This document shows positions 1 through 6,284 of a DNA stretch of 8,529 nucleotides, in pieces; position 1 is the first letter of the stretch, and each line of letters opens with the position of its first letter. Under the pieces are notes generated by a model. It searched no databases and was not told where the DNA came from. It saw nothing but the letters and a program-made list of their open reading frames with translations. Both the position numbers and the translations under genes were made by a program. This DNA is from JAGKXB01 sp964498835 (lineage in GTDB: Bacteria; Pseudomonadota; Gammaproteobacteria; Burkholderiales; Burkholderiaceae_D). Where the stretch lies: positions 1-8,529 of the forward strand of contig CAZCIX010000068.1 in the NCBI GenBank assembly GCA_964498835.1, written 5' to 3'.

Positions 1-872
1 GCGCCTAATTTTTCATATTCTGAAAGCGCGGCACGCACCGCTTGCTCCACGTCTGGTGCCAAACCGGCACCGAAATATTCACGGGGAATGCCGATTTTCA
101 AACCCTGCAAAGAGTCATTCAAAGAACGGGAATAATCCTCTTTATCACCGCCTTGTCCATATTCCAAACTCGTGGCATCACGCGCATCAAACCCCGCCAT
201 AGCATTTAACAACAAAGCACAATCTTCCGCTGTTTTGGCAATCGGACCGGCTTGATCCAAAGATGAAGCAAACGCAATCATGCCATAACGTGAAATCCGG
301 CCGTAACTGGGCTTAATCCCTGTCACGCCACACAAGGATGCAGGTTGACGTATCGACCCCCCCGTGTCCGTTGCCGTCGCAGCAGGCGTCAAACTCGCCG
401 CCACAGCGGCGGCAGAACCACCAGAAGAACCACCAGGTACCGCCGTTTTATCCCAAGGATTTTTGACTGCGCCAAAATAAGAATTTTCGTTGCCAGACCC
501 CATGGCAAATTCATCGCAATTTAATTTTCCCAAGTTAACCATGCCAGCAATTTGTAAACGTTCCACTACGCTAGCATCAAATGGGCTGATGTAATGCTCC
601 AGCATTTTTGACGCCGCGGTCGAACGCCAGCCGCGCGTGACAAAAATATCTTTGTGCGCAACCGGAATGCCAGTCAATGACGTTGTCTCTTGACGTGCAA
701 TACGCGCATCAGCTTTGGCGGCTTGTTGCAGCGTCAATGCTTCATCAACATGCAAAAAGGCATTGACGTCGCTTTTTTGCACGCGTGCCAAAAACAAAGT
801 GGCCAATTCGGTTGCTGAAATCTTTTTATCGTGAAGATCAGCGGAGAGTTGTTTAAGAGTTTTGTTATGCAT
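1..872 (-). CDS. gatA: GatA, Asp/Glu-tRNA amidotransferase subunit A, N-terminal part (C-terminus off the left edge)
   Basis: GatA is the amidase subunit of the cytosolic GatCAB complex. It hydrolyses glutamine and passes the ammonia to GatB to convert misacylated Glu-tRNA(Gln)/Asp-tRNA(Asn) into Gln-/Asn-tRNA. The frame opens at an ATG read from 872 (MHNKTLKQLSADLHD) and stays open to the window edge, giving 290 of roughly 485 residues. The amidase-signature triad is visible: K74 in GIPVAHKDIF, the cis-Ser S149 in GGSSGGS and the nucleophile S173 in TDTGGSIRQP. The spacings of 75 and 24 residues match those of characterised GatA proteins. No clear Shine-Dalgarno sequence precedes the ATG (upstream reads tatattcccc). 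It lies downstream of gatC on the same strand but 202 bp away, because a palindromic repeat fills the gap. GatB would be expected further left. A run of seven G (coding strand, 357-363) lies just before the S173 codon. Confidence 0.97.
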   Translation of the reverse strand, partial: MHNKTLKQLSADLHDKKISATELATLFLARVQKSDVNAFLHVDEALTLQQAAKADARIARQETTSLTGIPVAHKDIFVTRGWRSTAASKMLEHYISPFDASVVERLQIAGMVNLGKLNCDEFAMGSGNENSYFGAVKNPWDKTAVPGGSSGGSAAAVAASLTPAATATDTGGSIRQPASLCGVTGIKPSYGRISRYGMIAFASSLDQAGPIAKTAEDCALLLNAMAGFDARDATSLEYGQGGDKEDYSRSLNDSLQGLKIGIPREYFGAGLAPDVEQAVRAALSEYEKLG

Positions 873-907
873 GGGGAATATACAAAATTTGACTATTTAT
901 TATCTAT

Positions 908-929
908 CATCGTTCCCGCGGAAACGATG
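908..929. repeat. Short inverted repeat with a CCCGCGG loop, possible partial copy of the neighbouring element
   Basis: The arms CATCGTT (908-914) and AACGATG (923-929) are perfectly complementary around the 8-nt loop cccgcgga. The segment tcgttcccgcgg (910-921) is also the exact reverse complement of ccgcgggaacga (1032-1043) at the far end of the neighbouring repeat, a 12-bp perfect match. It could therefore be the outer boundary of a 134-bp element (910-1043), or a remnant of a second copy of the same repeat. Confidence 0.6.
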
Positions 930-950
930 GCAATACGGAGAAACTCAAAA

Positions 951-1046
951 CCGTCGCCCCCGAGTGCTTTAGTCGGGAATCCAGTGGCTTTTAGCAGTAA
1001 ACAACGAAAGACGCTGGATTCCCGCCTAAACCCGCGGGAACGACGG
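951..1046. repeat. 96-bp palindromic intergenic repeat element (REP/MITE-like) between gatC and gatA
   Basis: The ends CCGTCG (951-956) and CGACGG (1041-1046) are perfect inverted repeats. They are followed inward, after 2 unpaired bases, by CCCG/CGGG. The core is a long hairpin: 968-984 pairs with 1014-1030 with a single mismatch (973/1025) and includes GGGAATCCAG (975-984) with CTGGATTCCC (1014-1023). It continues with interruptions to CTTT/AAAG (988-991/1007-1010). Each arm also holds its own small hairpin, CCCGA..TCGGG (959-977) and CCCGC..GCGGG (1021-1038), so the single strand could instead fold cloverleaf-like. The words gggaatccag and ctggattcccgc resemble the CTGGATTCCCGC...GCGGGAATGACG class of intergenic palindromes found dispersed in many proteobacterial genomes; this is from memory, not from a search. 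No transposase is encoded, so if mobile it must be mobilised in trans. Confidence 0.75.
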
Positions 1047-1074
1047 AAGTTCATGGACAATCTCAGAGAATTAT

Positions 1075-1377
1075 TTATTCAATAACTTTGGGGACTAAAT
1101 ACAAACCATCTTTGGTTGCGGGTGCACATTCTTGATAATCCTCACGTCGATTTTCTTCCGTCACTGCATCATCGCGCAAACGTAAGGACAACTCTGGCAT
1201 ATGCAATGCGATTGGATGATGCAAAGGATCAAGACCACTGGTATCGACGGTACGCATTTGCTCAACCAGATTAAAAATATTGTTGAGCTGCTCCATACTT
1301 TTTAATACCTGAGCTTCGCCCAGTTCAAGCTGTGCCAAAGCGGCGATTTGTTCAAGATCGGAAATAACAAGAGACAT
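1075..1377 (-). CDS. gatC: GatC, Asp/Glu-tRNA amidotransferase subunit C
   Basis: This 100-residue protein has the normal GatC length of about 95-100 residues. GatC is the small helical subunit that wraps around and stabilises the GatA-GatB interface in GatCAB. Family features include the N-terminal helix ISDLEQIAALAQLEL, the central helix around FNLVEQMRTVDTSGLDPL, then the conserved H-P segment (LHHPIAL), LRDDAVTEENRRE, and the C-terminal DGLYLVPKVIE. The ATG is read from 1377 and the TAA lies at 1077-1075. No good Shine-Dalgarno sequence precedes the start (upstream reads ctacgatatatccgact). It heads the minus-strand gat operon and is divergent from mreB across 265 bp. The usual close linkage to gatA is broken here by a 202-bp repeat-filled gap. 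Confidence 0.96.
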   Translation of the reverse strand: MSLVISDLEQIAALAQLELGEAQVLKSMEQLNNIFNLVEQMRTVDTSGLDPLHHPIALHMPELSLRLRDDAVTEENRREDYQECAPATKDGLYLVPKVIE

Positions 1378-1406
1378 AGTCGGATATATCGTAGGTAGAT
1401 GGATAT

Positions 1407-1430
1407 TAGATACGAATGTAGATACGAATG
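1407..1430. repeat. Perfect 12-bp tandem direct repeat (tagatacgaatg x2) upstream of gatC
   Basis: TAGATACGAATG occurs at 1407-1418 and again immediately at 1419-1430 with no mismatch. A further tagat at 1396-1400 keeps nearly the same period (11 then 12 bp). The array lies 30-53 bp upstream of the gatC start codon, within its probable 5' leader. It may be a slippage duplication or a pair of regulator sites, and nothing in the sequence decides between these. Confidence 0.7.
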
Positions 1431-1438
1431 GAATTCTT

Positions 1439-1464
1439 TAATTGAAGTTTTTGCGCCTCAATTA
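1439..1464. promoter_or_regulatory. Operator-like inverted repeat (taattga-N12-tcaatta) in the gatC/mreB divergent region
   Basis: TAATTGA (1439-1445) and TCAATTA (1458-1464) form a perfect 7-bp inverted repeat with a 12-bp spacer, so the half-site centres are 19 bp apart. It overlaps the candidate -35 region of mreB and lies just downstream of the candidate gatC -10 box. That placement would suit a dimeric repressor or activator, but the repeat is AT-rich and could be chance. Confidence 0.25.
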
Positions 1465-1479
1465 GCAGCAAATTATAAG
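1451..1479 (+). promoter_or_regulatory. Candidate sigma-70 promoter for the mreBCD-mrdA-rodA-rlpA operon
   Basis: TTGCGC (1451-1456), a poor -35 match with only the TTG conserved, lies 17 bp from TATAAG (1474-1479), a 5/6 match to TATAAT. Transcription would begin near 1486, giving a leader of about 155 nt to the mreB ATG. A second -10-like hexamer, TAGAAT, lies at 1481-1486 without a -35 partner. The call rests on hexamer matching only. Confidence 0.3.
1472..1477 (-). promoter_or_regulatory. Candidate -10 box for gatC
   Basis: On the minus strand 1477-1472 reads TATAAT, a perfect consensus -10 hexamer. It would start a gatC leader of roughly 90 nt. I find no convincing -35 at 16-18 bp upstream (the 17-bp position reads agcatt), and no extended TGn motif. 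It overlaps the mreB -10 candidate, so the two divergent promoters could compete for polymerase. Confidence 0.25.
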
Positions 1480-1560
1480 GTAGAATGATAGGTTAATGCT
1501 TTTTGGCGCCAGCTGTTACTTCAGCGTTAAAAAACAACACGCAGGAATAATAAGATTCAC

Positions 1561-1580
1561 GAGATTCGCACCCGAATTTC
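1561..1580 (+). other. Small hairpin in the mreB leader
   Basis: GAGATTCG (1561-1568) pairs with CGAATTTC (1573-1580) around the tetraloop cacc: 8 bp including one G-U pair. It lies 62-82 nt upstream of the mreB start. It is not followed by a U-tract, so it is not a terminator. It is too short to be recognised as a riboswitch. Confidence 0.3.
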
Positions 1581-1642
1581 TTGCGCATCAGAAATAAAAA
1601 ATCAAAAATTAGAAATCAAGATCAAACTCATCGGGACACTTC

Positions 1643-2686
1643 ATGTTTGGATTTTTACGCAGCTATTTTTCTAACGATTTAGCAATCGATTTAGGTACAG
1701 CCAACACACTTATTTACGTACGCGGTTTGGGCATCGTGCTAGACGAACCATCTGTTGTTGCCATACGCCAACAAGGTGGTCCGAACGGCAAAAAAACCAT
1801 ACAAGCAGTCGGTAAAGAAGCCAAACAAATGTTAGGCAAAGTGCCAGGCAATATTGAAGCGATTCGCCCTATGAAAGATGGCGTGATTGCTGACTTCACC
1901 GTCACCGAGCAGATGCTCAAGCAATTCATCCGCATGGTGCATGACTCTAAATTCTTCCGTCCATCACCACGCATCATCATTTGCGTTCCTTGCGGCTCCA
2001 CTCAGGTAGAACGACGCGCGATTCGTGAATCTGCGCTCGGCGCTGGCGCATCACAAGTGTATTTGATCGAAGAACCGATGGCAGCAGCGATTGGTGCTGG
2101 TTTGCCAGTATCCGACGCAACCGGTTCCATGGTGGTGGATATTGGCGGCGGCACTACGGAAGTCGGAATTATTTCCTTGGGCGGCATGGTGTACAAAGGT
2201 TCAGTACGCGTTGGTGGCGACAAATTTGACGAAGCCATCGTCAACTATATCCGCCGCAACTACGGCATGTTGATCGGCGAACAAACTGCTGAAGCCATCA
2301 AAAAAGCCATCGGCTCCGCCTTCCCTGGCTCAGAAGTCAAAGAAATGGAAGTCAAAGGACGTAATTTATCGGAAGGTATTCCACGCTCCTTTACCATTTC
2401 CAGCAATGAAATTCTGGAAGCATTGACCGATCCTTTGAACAATATTGTTTCTGCAGTCAAAAATGCGCTCGAACAAACACCACCAGAATTGGGCGCAGAC
2501 ATCGCTGAAAAAGGCATGATGTTGACTGGCGGCGGCGCTTTATTACGCGATTTGGATCGTTTATTGATGGAAGAAACTGGCTTGCCAGTATTGGTGGCAG
2601 AAGATCCACTCACTTGCGTGGTACGTGGTTCTGGCATGGCACTAGAGAGAATGGACAAACTAGGCTCCATGTTCTCTTACGAATAA
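1643..2686 (+). CDS. mreB: MreB, actin-like rod-shape-determining protein
   Basis: MreB is a bacterial actin that forms membrane-bound antiparallel double filaments and steers the RodA-PBP2 wall-synthesis machinery along the cell circumference. Its 347 residues match the family length. Visible actin-fold motifs are phosphate-1 D16-LGTANT, the conserved catalytic-region segment IEEPMAAAIGAG from I142, phosphate-2 DIGGGTTEVG at 166-175, and the adenosine-binding TGGGALL from T295. The N-terminal MFGFLRSYF can form the short amphipathic helix that anchors Gram-negative MreB to the membrane. The ATG at 1643 gives the conserved N-terminus and is preceded by a weak GGGA at 1633-1636. It is the first gene of the plus-strand cluster and is divergent from gatC. 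A 96-bp gap to mreC contains a 9-bp tandem repeat but no terminator, so mreB may also be expressed at a different level from mreCD, as is common for this filament protein. Confidence 0.98.
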   Translation: MFGFLRSYFSNDLAIDLGTANTLIYVRGLGIVLDEPSVVAIRQQGGPNGKKTIQAVGKEAKQMLGKVPGNIEAIRPMKDGVIADFTVTEQMLKQFIRMVHDSKFFRPSPRIIICVPCGSTQVERRAIRESALGAGASQVYLIEEPMAAAIGAGLPVSDATGSMVVDIGGGTTEVGIISLGGMVYKGSVRVGGDKFDEAIVNYIRRNYGMLIGEQTAEAIKKAIGSAFPGSEVKEMEVKGRNLSEGIPRSFTISSNEILEALTDPLNNIVSAVKNALEQTPPELGADIAEKGMMLTGGGALLRDLDRLLMEETGLPVLVAEDPLTCVVRGSGMALERMDKLGSMFSYE

Positions 2687-2731
2687 TATTGCGCATCAAG
2701 TATTGAATACATGCTTTTGATTATTCGTCTC

Positions 2732-2758
2732 ATCAATCTAATCAATTTGATCAATCTA
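2732..2758. repeat. Three 9-bp tandem units between mreB and mreC
   Basis: The units atcaatcta (2732-2740), atcaatttg (2741-2749) and atcaatcta (2750-2758) run head to tail. The first and third are identical, and the middle differs at two bases. They fill part of the 96-bp mreB-mreC spacer about 25 bp before the mreC start. The AT-rich array could be slippage-derived spacer or a weakly structured leader. Confidence 0.6.
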
Positions 2759-2782
2759 TTTACTTAAAAATGGGGGCAAACG

Positions 2783-3694
2783 ATGGAATACAGTCCCCCT
2801 CCGCTCTTTAAACAAGGCGCGCCAGCACGGGTAAAGCTGGCGATTTTTGCTTTGATATCGCTCGCTCTATTAGTTGGTGACGCTCGTTTCGGCACCTTAA
2901 CCATGATGCGCAAAGTGATTGCGACCGTACTCTATCCTGTTCAAACATTGGCATTAATGCCACGTGATGCGGCCAACGGAATTGCTAATTTTTTCTCATC
3001 AAATGTCAACCTGCAAAACCAAATTACGCAGTTAAAACACCAACAAATCACCAACACGCAACTGCTCCAGCAAGCACAACACCTTGCTTCTGAAAACACA
3101 CATTTACGCCAATTGCTAGAAAGCCGTGCGCGCGTTCCAGTAAAAAGTTTGATGAGCGAAATTTTGTACGATACAAAAGATGCATTCACACACAAAGTCA
3201 TTCTCGATCGTGGCACGCAACATGGTGTTGTGCCTGGCCAACCAGTGATTGATGAAGTCGGCGTAGTGGGGCAAATCACACGTGTTTTTCCACTAACATC
3301 AGAAGTAACCTTATTAACTGATAAAGATCAAGCTATCCCCATTCAAGTCGTGCGCAATGGTTTGCGTAGTGTCGCCTACGGACGTGGCCAAGCAGGTTTG
3401 CTGGATTTACGCTTTGTGGCAGCGAATGCGGATATCCAGGTGGGCGACATTCTAGTGACATCTGGTATTGATGGCGTTTATCCATCTGGCTTATCGGTAG
3501 CAAGGGTTATGAAAGTCGAAAACAATACTGGTGTATTTGGTCGTATTGTGTGTCAGTCTTTAGCTGGCATGAATCGTCATCGGCAGTTGTTAATTTTATT
3601 AACTGACATGCATGTATTGCCCAATCCCATTGAGGAAGAAAAGCGTCATCAACAAGAACAAGTCAATAAGAAGTCGCAAAAATCTTCTCAATAA
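2783..3694 (+). CDS. mreC: MreC, rod-shape-determining scaffold protein
   Basis: MreC is a bitopic inner-membrane protein whose periplasmic part dimerises or oligomerises and binds PBP2, switching on the RodA-PBP2 pair. Its 303 residues show a short proline-rich cytosolic N-terminus, one transmembrane helix at about 17-35 (LAIFALISLALLV), and a coiled coil at about 74-115 rich in Gln and Leu (LQNQITQLKHQQ...ASENTHLRQLLES). The periplasmic beta-barrel region follows at about 120-275, with family-like segments such as LDRGTQHGVVPGQPV, VGQITRVFPLTSEV, LLTDKD and GDILVTSGIDGVYPSGL. A hydrophilic Lys/Gln/Glu tail of about 20 residues ends the protein. The ATG is preceded by GGGGG (2772-2776) at 6-nt spacing, an unusual but usable ribosome binding site. 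It is followed after 42 bp by mreD. Confidence 0.96.
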   Translation: MEYSPPPLFKQGAPARVKLAIFALISLALLVGDARFGTLTMMRKVIATVLYPVQTLALMPRDAANGIANFFSSNVNLQNQITQLKHQQITNTQLLQQAQHLASENTHLRQLLESRARVPVKSLMSEILYDTKDAFTHKVILDRGTQHGVVPGQPVIDEVGVVGQITRVFPLTSEVTLLTDKDQAIPIQVVRNGLRSVAYGRGQAGLLDLRFVAANADIQVGDILVTSGIDGVYPSGLSVARVMKVENNTGVFGRIVCQSLAGMNRHRQLLILLTDMHVLPNPIEEEKRHQQEQVNKKSQKSSQ

Positions 3695-3736
3695 AGCAAA
3701 AGTTCATGTAAAGAAAATTCCATTAATTTAAATTCA

Positions 3737-4249
3737 ATGAATCAACCGCATCACATCTTATTGCCCGTCAATCGACTCTTTATTGCAGCAAGTTTAAGCG
3801 TCGCTTTTTTACTTAACTTGCTGCCATGGGGGCGCACGCTGCCTATGCCGGATTTTGTTGCGTTGGTACTGATATTTTGGAGCATGCATCAACCACGCAA
3901 TGTCGGAATGGGGGTCGCTTTCATCATGGGTTTATTTATGGATGTACATGATGCGGTTTTGTTGGGGGAAAACGCGCTGGCCTACACATTATTATCGTAC
4001 GTCGCCACCACAATTCATCGGCGCGTGTTGTGGTTTACTCCTCGCATGCAGGCATTACATATCTTGCCCTTGCTACTCATGATGCAGACCATACGTGTTG
4101 TGATCCATATGTGGGCAAACGGAACATTTCCTGGCTGGACTTATTTTATGATTAGTTTTATCTCCATCCTGCTTTGGCCTGGTATTACATGGGTATTACT
4201 TGCACCGCAAAGACGTAGCGTAGATACAGACATGACTCGCCCGATTTAA
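3737..4249 (+). CDS. mreD: MreD, rod-shape-determining membrane protein
   Basis: MreD is a small polytopic inner-membrane partner of MreC. In current models it modulates how MreC activates the RodA-PBP2 synthase. The 170-residue product is very hydrophobic, with about five membrane segments. The first (LFIAASLSVAFLLNLLPWG, ending near residue 32) matches the usual MreD start, followed by a P-D-F segment (LPMPDFVALVLIFWS) and an F-x-G-L-x-x-D motif (FIMGLFMDVHDAVLLGENAL) that marks the family. The C-terminus is a short basic tail. The start ATG gives the typical MNQPxxILLPVN N-terminus but has no clear Shine-Dalgarno sequence, so expression may rely on coupling with mreC. The stop is 30 bp before the mrdA ATG. 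Confidence 0.94.
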   Translation: MNQPHHILLPVNRLFIAASLSVAFLLNLLPWGRTLPMPDFVALVLIFWSMHQPRNVGMGVAFIMGLFMDVHDAVLLGENALAYTLLSYVATTIHRRVLWFTPRMQALHILPLLLMMQTIRVVIHMWANGTFPGWTYFMISFISILLWPGITWVLLAPQRRSVDTDMTRPI

Positions 4250-4279
4250 AACGTTTATCCACGTATTAATTTATTGAGT

Positions 4280-6265
4280 ATGACTACGCTTAAAAATACT
4301 GAACGTGAACTGCATTTCTTTCGCTTGCGCTTGTCCGCTGCAGTTGTATTTGTACTCATCTGTTTTTCTTTACTGCTAGCACGTTTTGTATGGCTGCAAA
4401 TTATCAAACATGATCATTACGCAGCCCAAGCTGAAGAAAATCGTATTTCCATCCTACCCAGCGTCCCCAATCGAGGACTGATCGTAGACCGTAATGGTGT
4501 GGTGCTGGCAAGTAATTATTCTGCCTATACGCTGGAAATCACACCTTCTAAAATCAATGGTGAATTACAAACGGTGATTAATGATTTAGCACTCTTAGTC
4601 AACATTGATGCCAAAGATCGTAAACGCTTTAAAAAATTAATGGAAGAGTCCAAAAATTTTGGCAGCATTCCACTTCGCACACGCTTAACTGACGAAGAAG
4701 TTGCACGCGTCACCGTACAACGCTTTCGCTTTCCTGGTGTTGAAATTCAAGCTCGCCTATTTCGCGAATATCCACTTGGCGAAGTCGCCTCGCACGTAGT
4801 CGGCTACATAGGCCGCATCAGCCAAAAAGACGCACAAAAAATCGATGAAATGGAGGATAGCGCCAACTACAACGGCACCAATTACATTGGCAAAGAAGGA
4901 TTGGAAAAAAGCTACGAAAAACTTTTACATGGCACGACAGGTTATGAAGAAGTCGAAGTTTCAGCAAGTGGTAGAGCTGTGCGCACTTTGTCTCGCGTGT
5001 CAGCTACTCCAGGAAGTAACCTGATTCTATCGATCGATATCGAGTTACAAAAAATCATTGAGCAAGCTTTTGGCGAACGACGTGGTGCGCTGGTAGCAAT
5101 CGAACCATCGACTGGTGATGTTTTGGCGTATGTCTCAAAACCCACCTTTGACCCAAATCTATTTGTCGACGGCATTGATCAACAAAATTGGGATGAATTA
5201 AACAACTCGCCTGACCGCCCATTAGTAAACAGGCCACTGACCGGCACATACCCACCTGGATCAACTTACAAACCCTTTATGGCACTGGCCGCACTAGAAT
5301 TGGGAAAACGCACGCCAACTAACAGTATTTCCGATCCTGGCTTTTATATTTTAGGCAACCACAAATTTCGGGATGATAAGGAAGGCGGACATGGCAACGT
5401 GGACATGTATCAATCAATCGTTCAATCCTGCGACACCTATTACTACATCCTGGCAAACGACCTCGGTGTAGATGCAATTCACGACTTCATGAAACCCTTT
5501 CATTTCGGCGAATTAACTGGTATTGACCTGGAACACGAAAGGCGTGGTTTACTACCCTCCACCGCATGGAAACGCAAAGCATATAAAAATCCCACTATGC
5601 AAAAATGGTATGCTGGCGAGACCATTTCATTGGGCATAGGACAAGGTTACAACTCCTTTACTCCTTTGCAACTAGCACATGCTACCGCCATTCTGGCCAA
5701 CAATGGTGTGATCATGCGCCCGCATCTAGTCAAAATGATCGAAGACCCTGTGACACGCACCAGATCACTCACAGTACCAAGAGAAAGTGGGCGCATCCCA
5801 CTAAAACAAGAAAATATCGACATCATTAAACAAGCGATGGTCGGTGTTACCAAAGAAGGTACATCCGCACGCGTTTTTGCCAATACTGAATACATATCCG
5901 CAGGAAAAACAGGGACAGCACAGGTGATCGGCATCAAGAAAAATGAAAAATACAACGCAAAACTCATCGCAGAACACAAGCGCGATCACTCACTTTATAC
6001 TGCCTTCGCTCCCGTTGATAACCCTCGGATTGCTATCGCTGTCATTGTCGAAAATGGTGGCTTCGGTGCCGAAGCCGCTGCTCCGATCGTGAGAAAAGCA
6101 CTCGATTACTATTTGCTCGGAAAGAAGCCACCTAGCACCGAAAAAACACCAAAAGCACCGAAGGAAGATGTCGTTTCATTTCAATCAGTCGCCGAAATAA
6201 AAGCAGCGGCAGAATCTAACGGTGGACCCAAAGCCGGTGCTGAATCATTGGGAAATAAAGATTAA
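4280..6265 (+). CDS. mrdA: Penicillin-binding protein 2 (elongasome transpeptidase)
   Basis: PBP2 is the class B transpeptidase that cross-links the glycan strands made by RodA and is a target of beta-lactams such as mecillinam. The 661-residue protein has a membrane anchor at about 19-38 (LSAAVVFVLICFSLLLARF), a non-catalytic pedestal/dimerisation region at about 55-240 (VPNRGLIVDRNGVVLASN, EYPLGEVASHVVGYIGRIS) and a transpeptidase domain to about 610. Catalytic motifs are S328-T-Y-K331 (in TYPPGSTYKPF), S383-C-D385 and K543-T-G545 (in SAGKTGTAQV), almost identical in position to E. coli PBP2. A Lys/Pro/Ala-rich tail of about 50 residues follows. The frame also has a TTG at 4274, but the ATG at 4280 (MTTLKNTERELHFFRLRL) gives the family N-terminus and is preferred. 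No strong Shine-Dalgarno sequence is visible. The gene ends 19 bp before the chosen rodA start. Confidence 0.97.
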   Translation: MTTLKNTERELHFFRLRLSAAVVFVLICFSLLLARFVWLQIIKHDHYAAQAEENRISILPSVPNRGLIVDRNGVVLASNYSAYTLEITPSKINGELQTVINDLALLVNIDAKDRKRFKKLMEESKNFGSIPLRTRLTDEEVARVTVQRFRFPGVEIQARLFREYPLGEVASHVVGYIGRISQKDAQKIDEMEDSANYNGTNYIGKEGLEKSYEKLLHGTTGYEEVEVSASGRAVRTLSRVSATPGSNLILSIDIELQKIIEQAFGERRGALVAIEPSTGDVLAYVSKPTFDPNLFVDGIDQQNWDELNNSPDRPLVNRPLTGTYPPGSTYKPFMALAALELGKRTPTNSISDPGFYILGNHKFRDDKEGGHGNVDMYQSIVQSCDTYYYILANDLGVDAIHDFMKPFHFGELTGIDLEHERRGLLPSTAWKRKAYKNPTMQKWYAGETISLGIGQGYNSFTPLQLAHATAILANNGVIMRPHLVKMIEDPVTRTRSLTVPRESGRIPLKQENIDIIKQAMVGVTKEGTSARVFANTEYISAGKTGTAQVIGIKKNEKYNAKLIAEHKRDHSLYTAFAPVDNPRIAIAVIVENGGFGAEAAAPIVRKALDYYLLGKKPPSTEKTPKAPKEDVVSFQSVAEIKAAAESNGGPKAGAESLGNKD

Positions 6266-6284
6266 GGAAATTAAAAATATACAA

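Noticed and set aside
951..1046. The palindrome as a Rho-independent terminator of gatC.
   Set aside because: No U-tract follows the stem on the minus-strand transcript, and the hairpin lies in the middle of a gat operon. It fits a dispersed repeat better.
831..1085. Plus-strand 84-codon open frame across the gatA start and the gatA-gatC gap.
   Set aside because: It is antisense to the gatA start, most of its length is the palindromic repeat, and the product (MKISGELFKSF...) shows no domain. It is explained as a by-product of the repeat and of antisense gatA.
2002..2670. Long minus-strand open frames inside mreB (2002-2244 and 2260-2670).
   Set aside because: They lie wholly antisense to a strongly conserved gene, and their Ser/Thr/Pro-rich, motif-free products are typical of reverse-strand shadows.
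4274..4279. TTG at 4274 as the mrdA start.
   Set aside because: An ATG two codons later gives the usual PBP2 N-terminus, and no ribosome binding site favours the TTG.
6222..6284. Upstream ATG at 6222 as the rodA start, overlapping the end of mrdA.
   Set aside because: It adds a charged 21-residue leader not seen in RodA, and the ATG at 6285 gives the conserved N-terminus and a length close to E. coli RodA.
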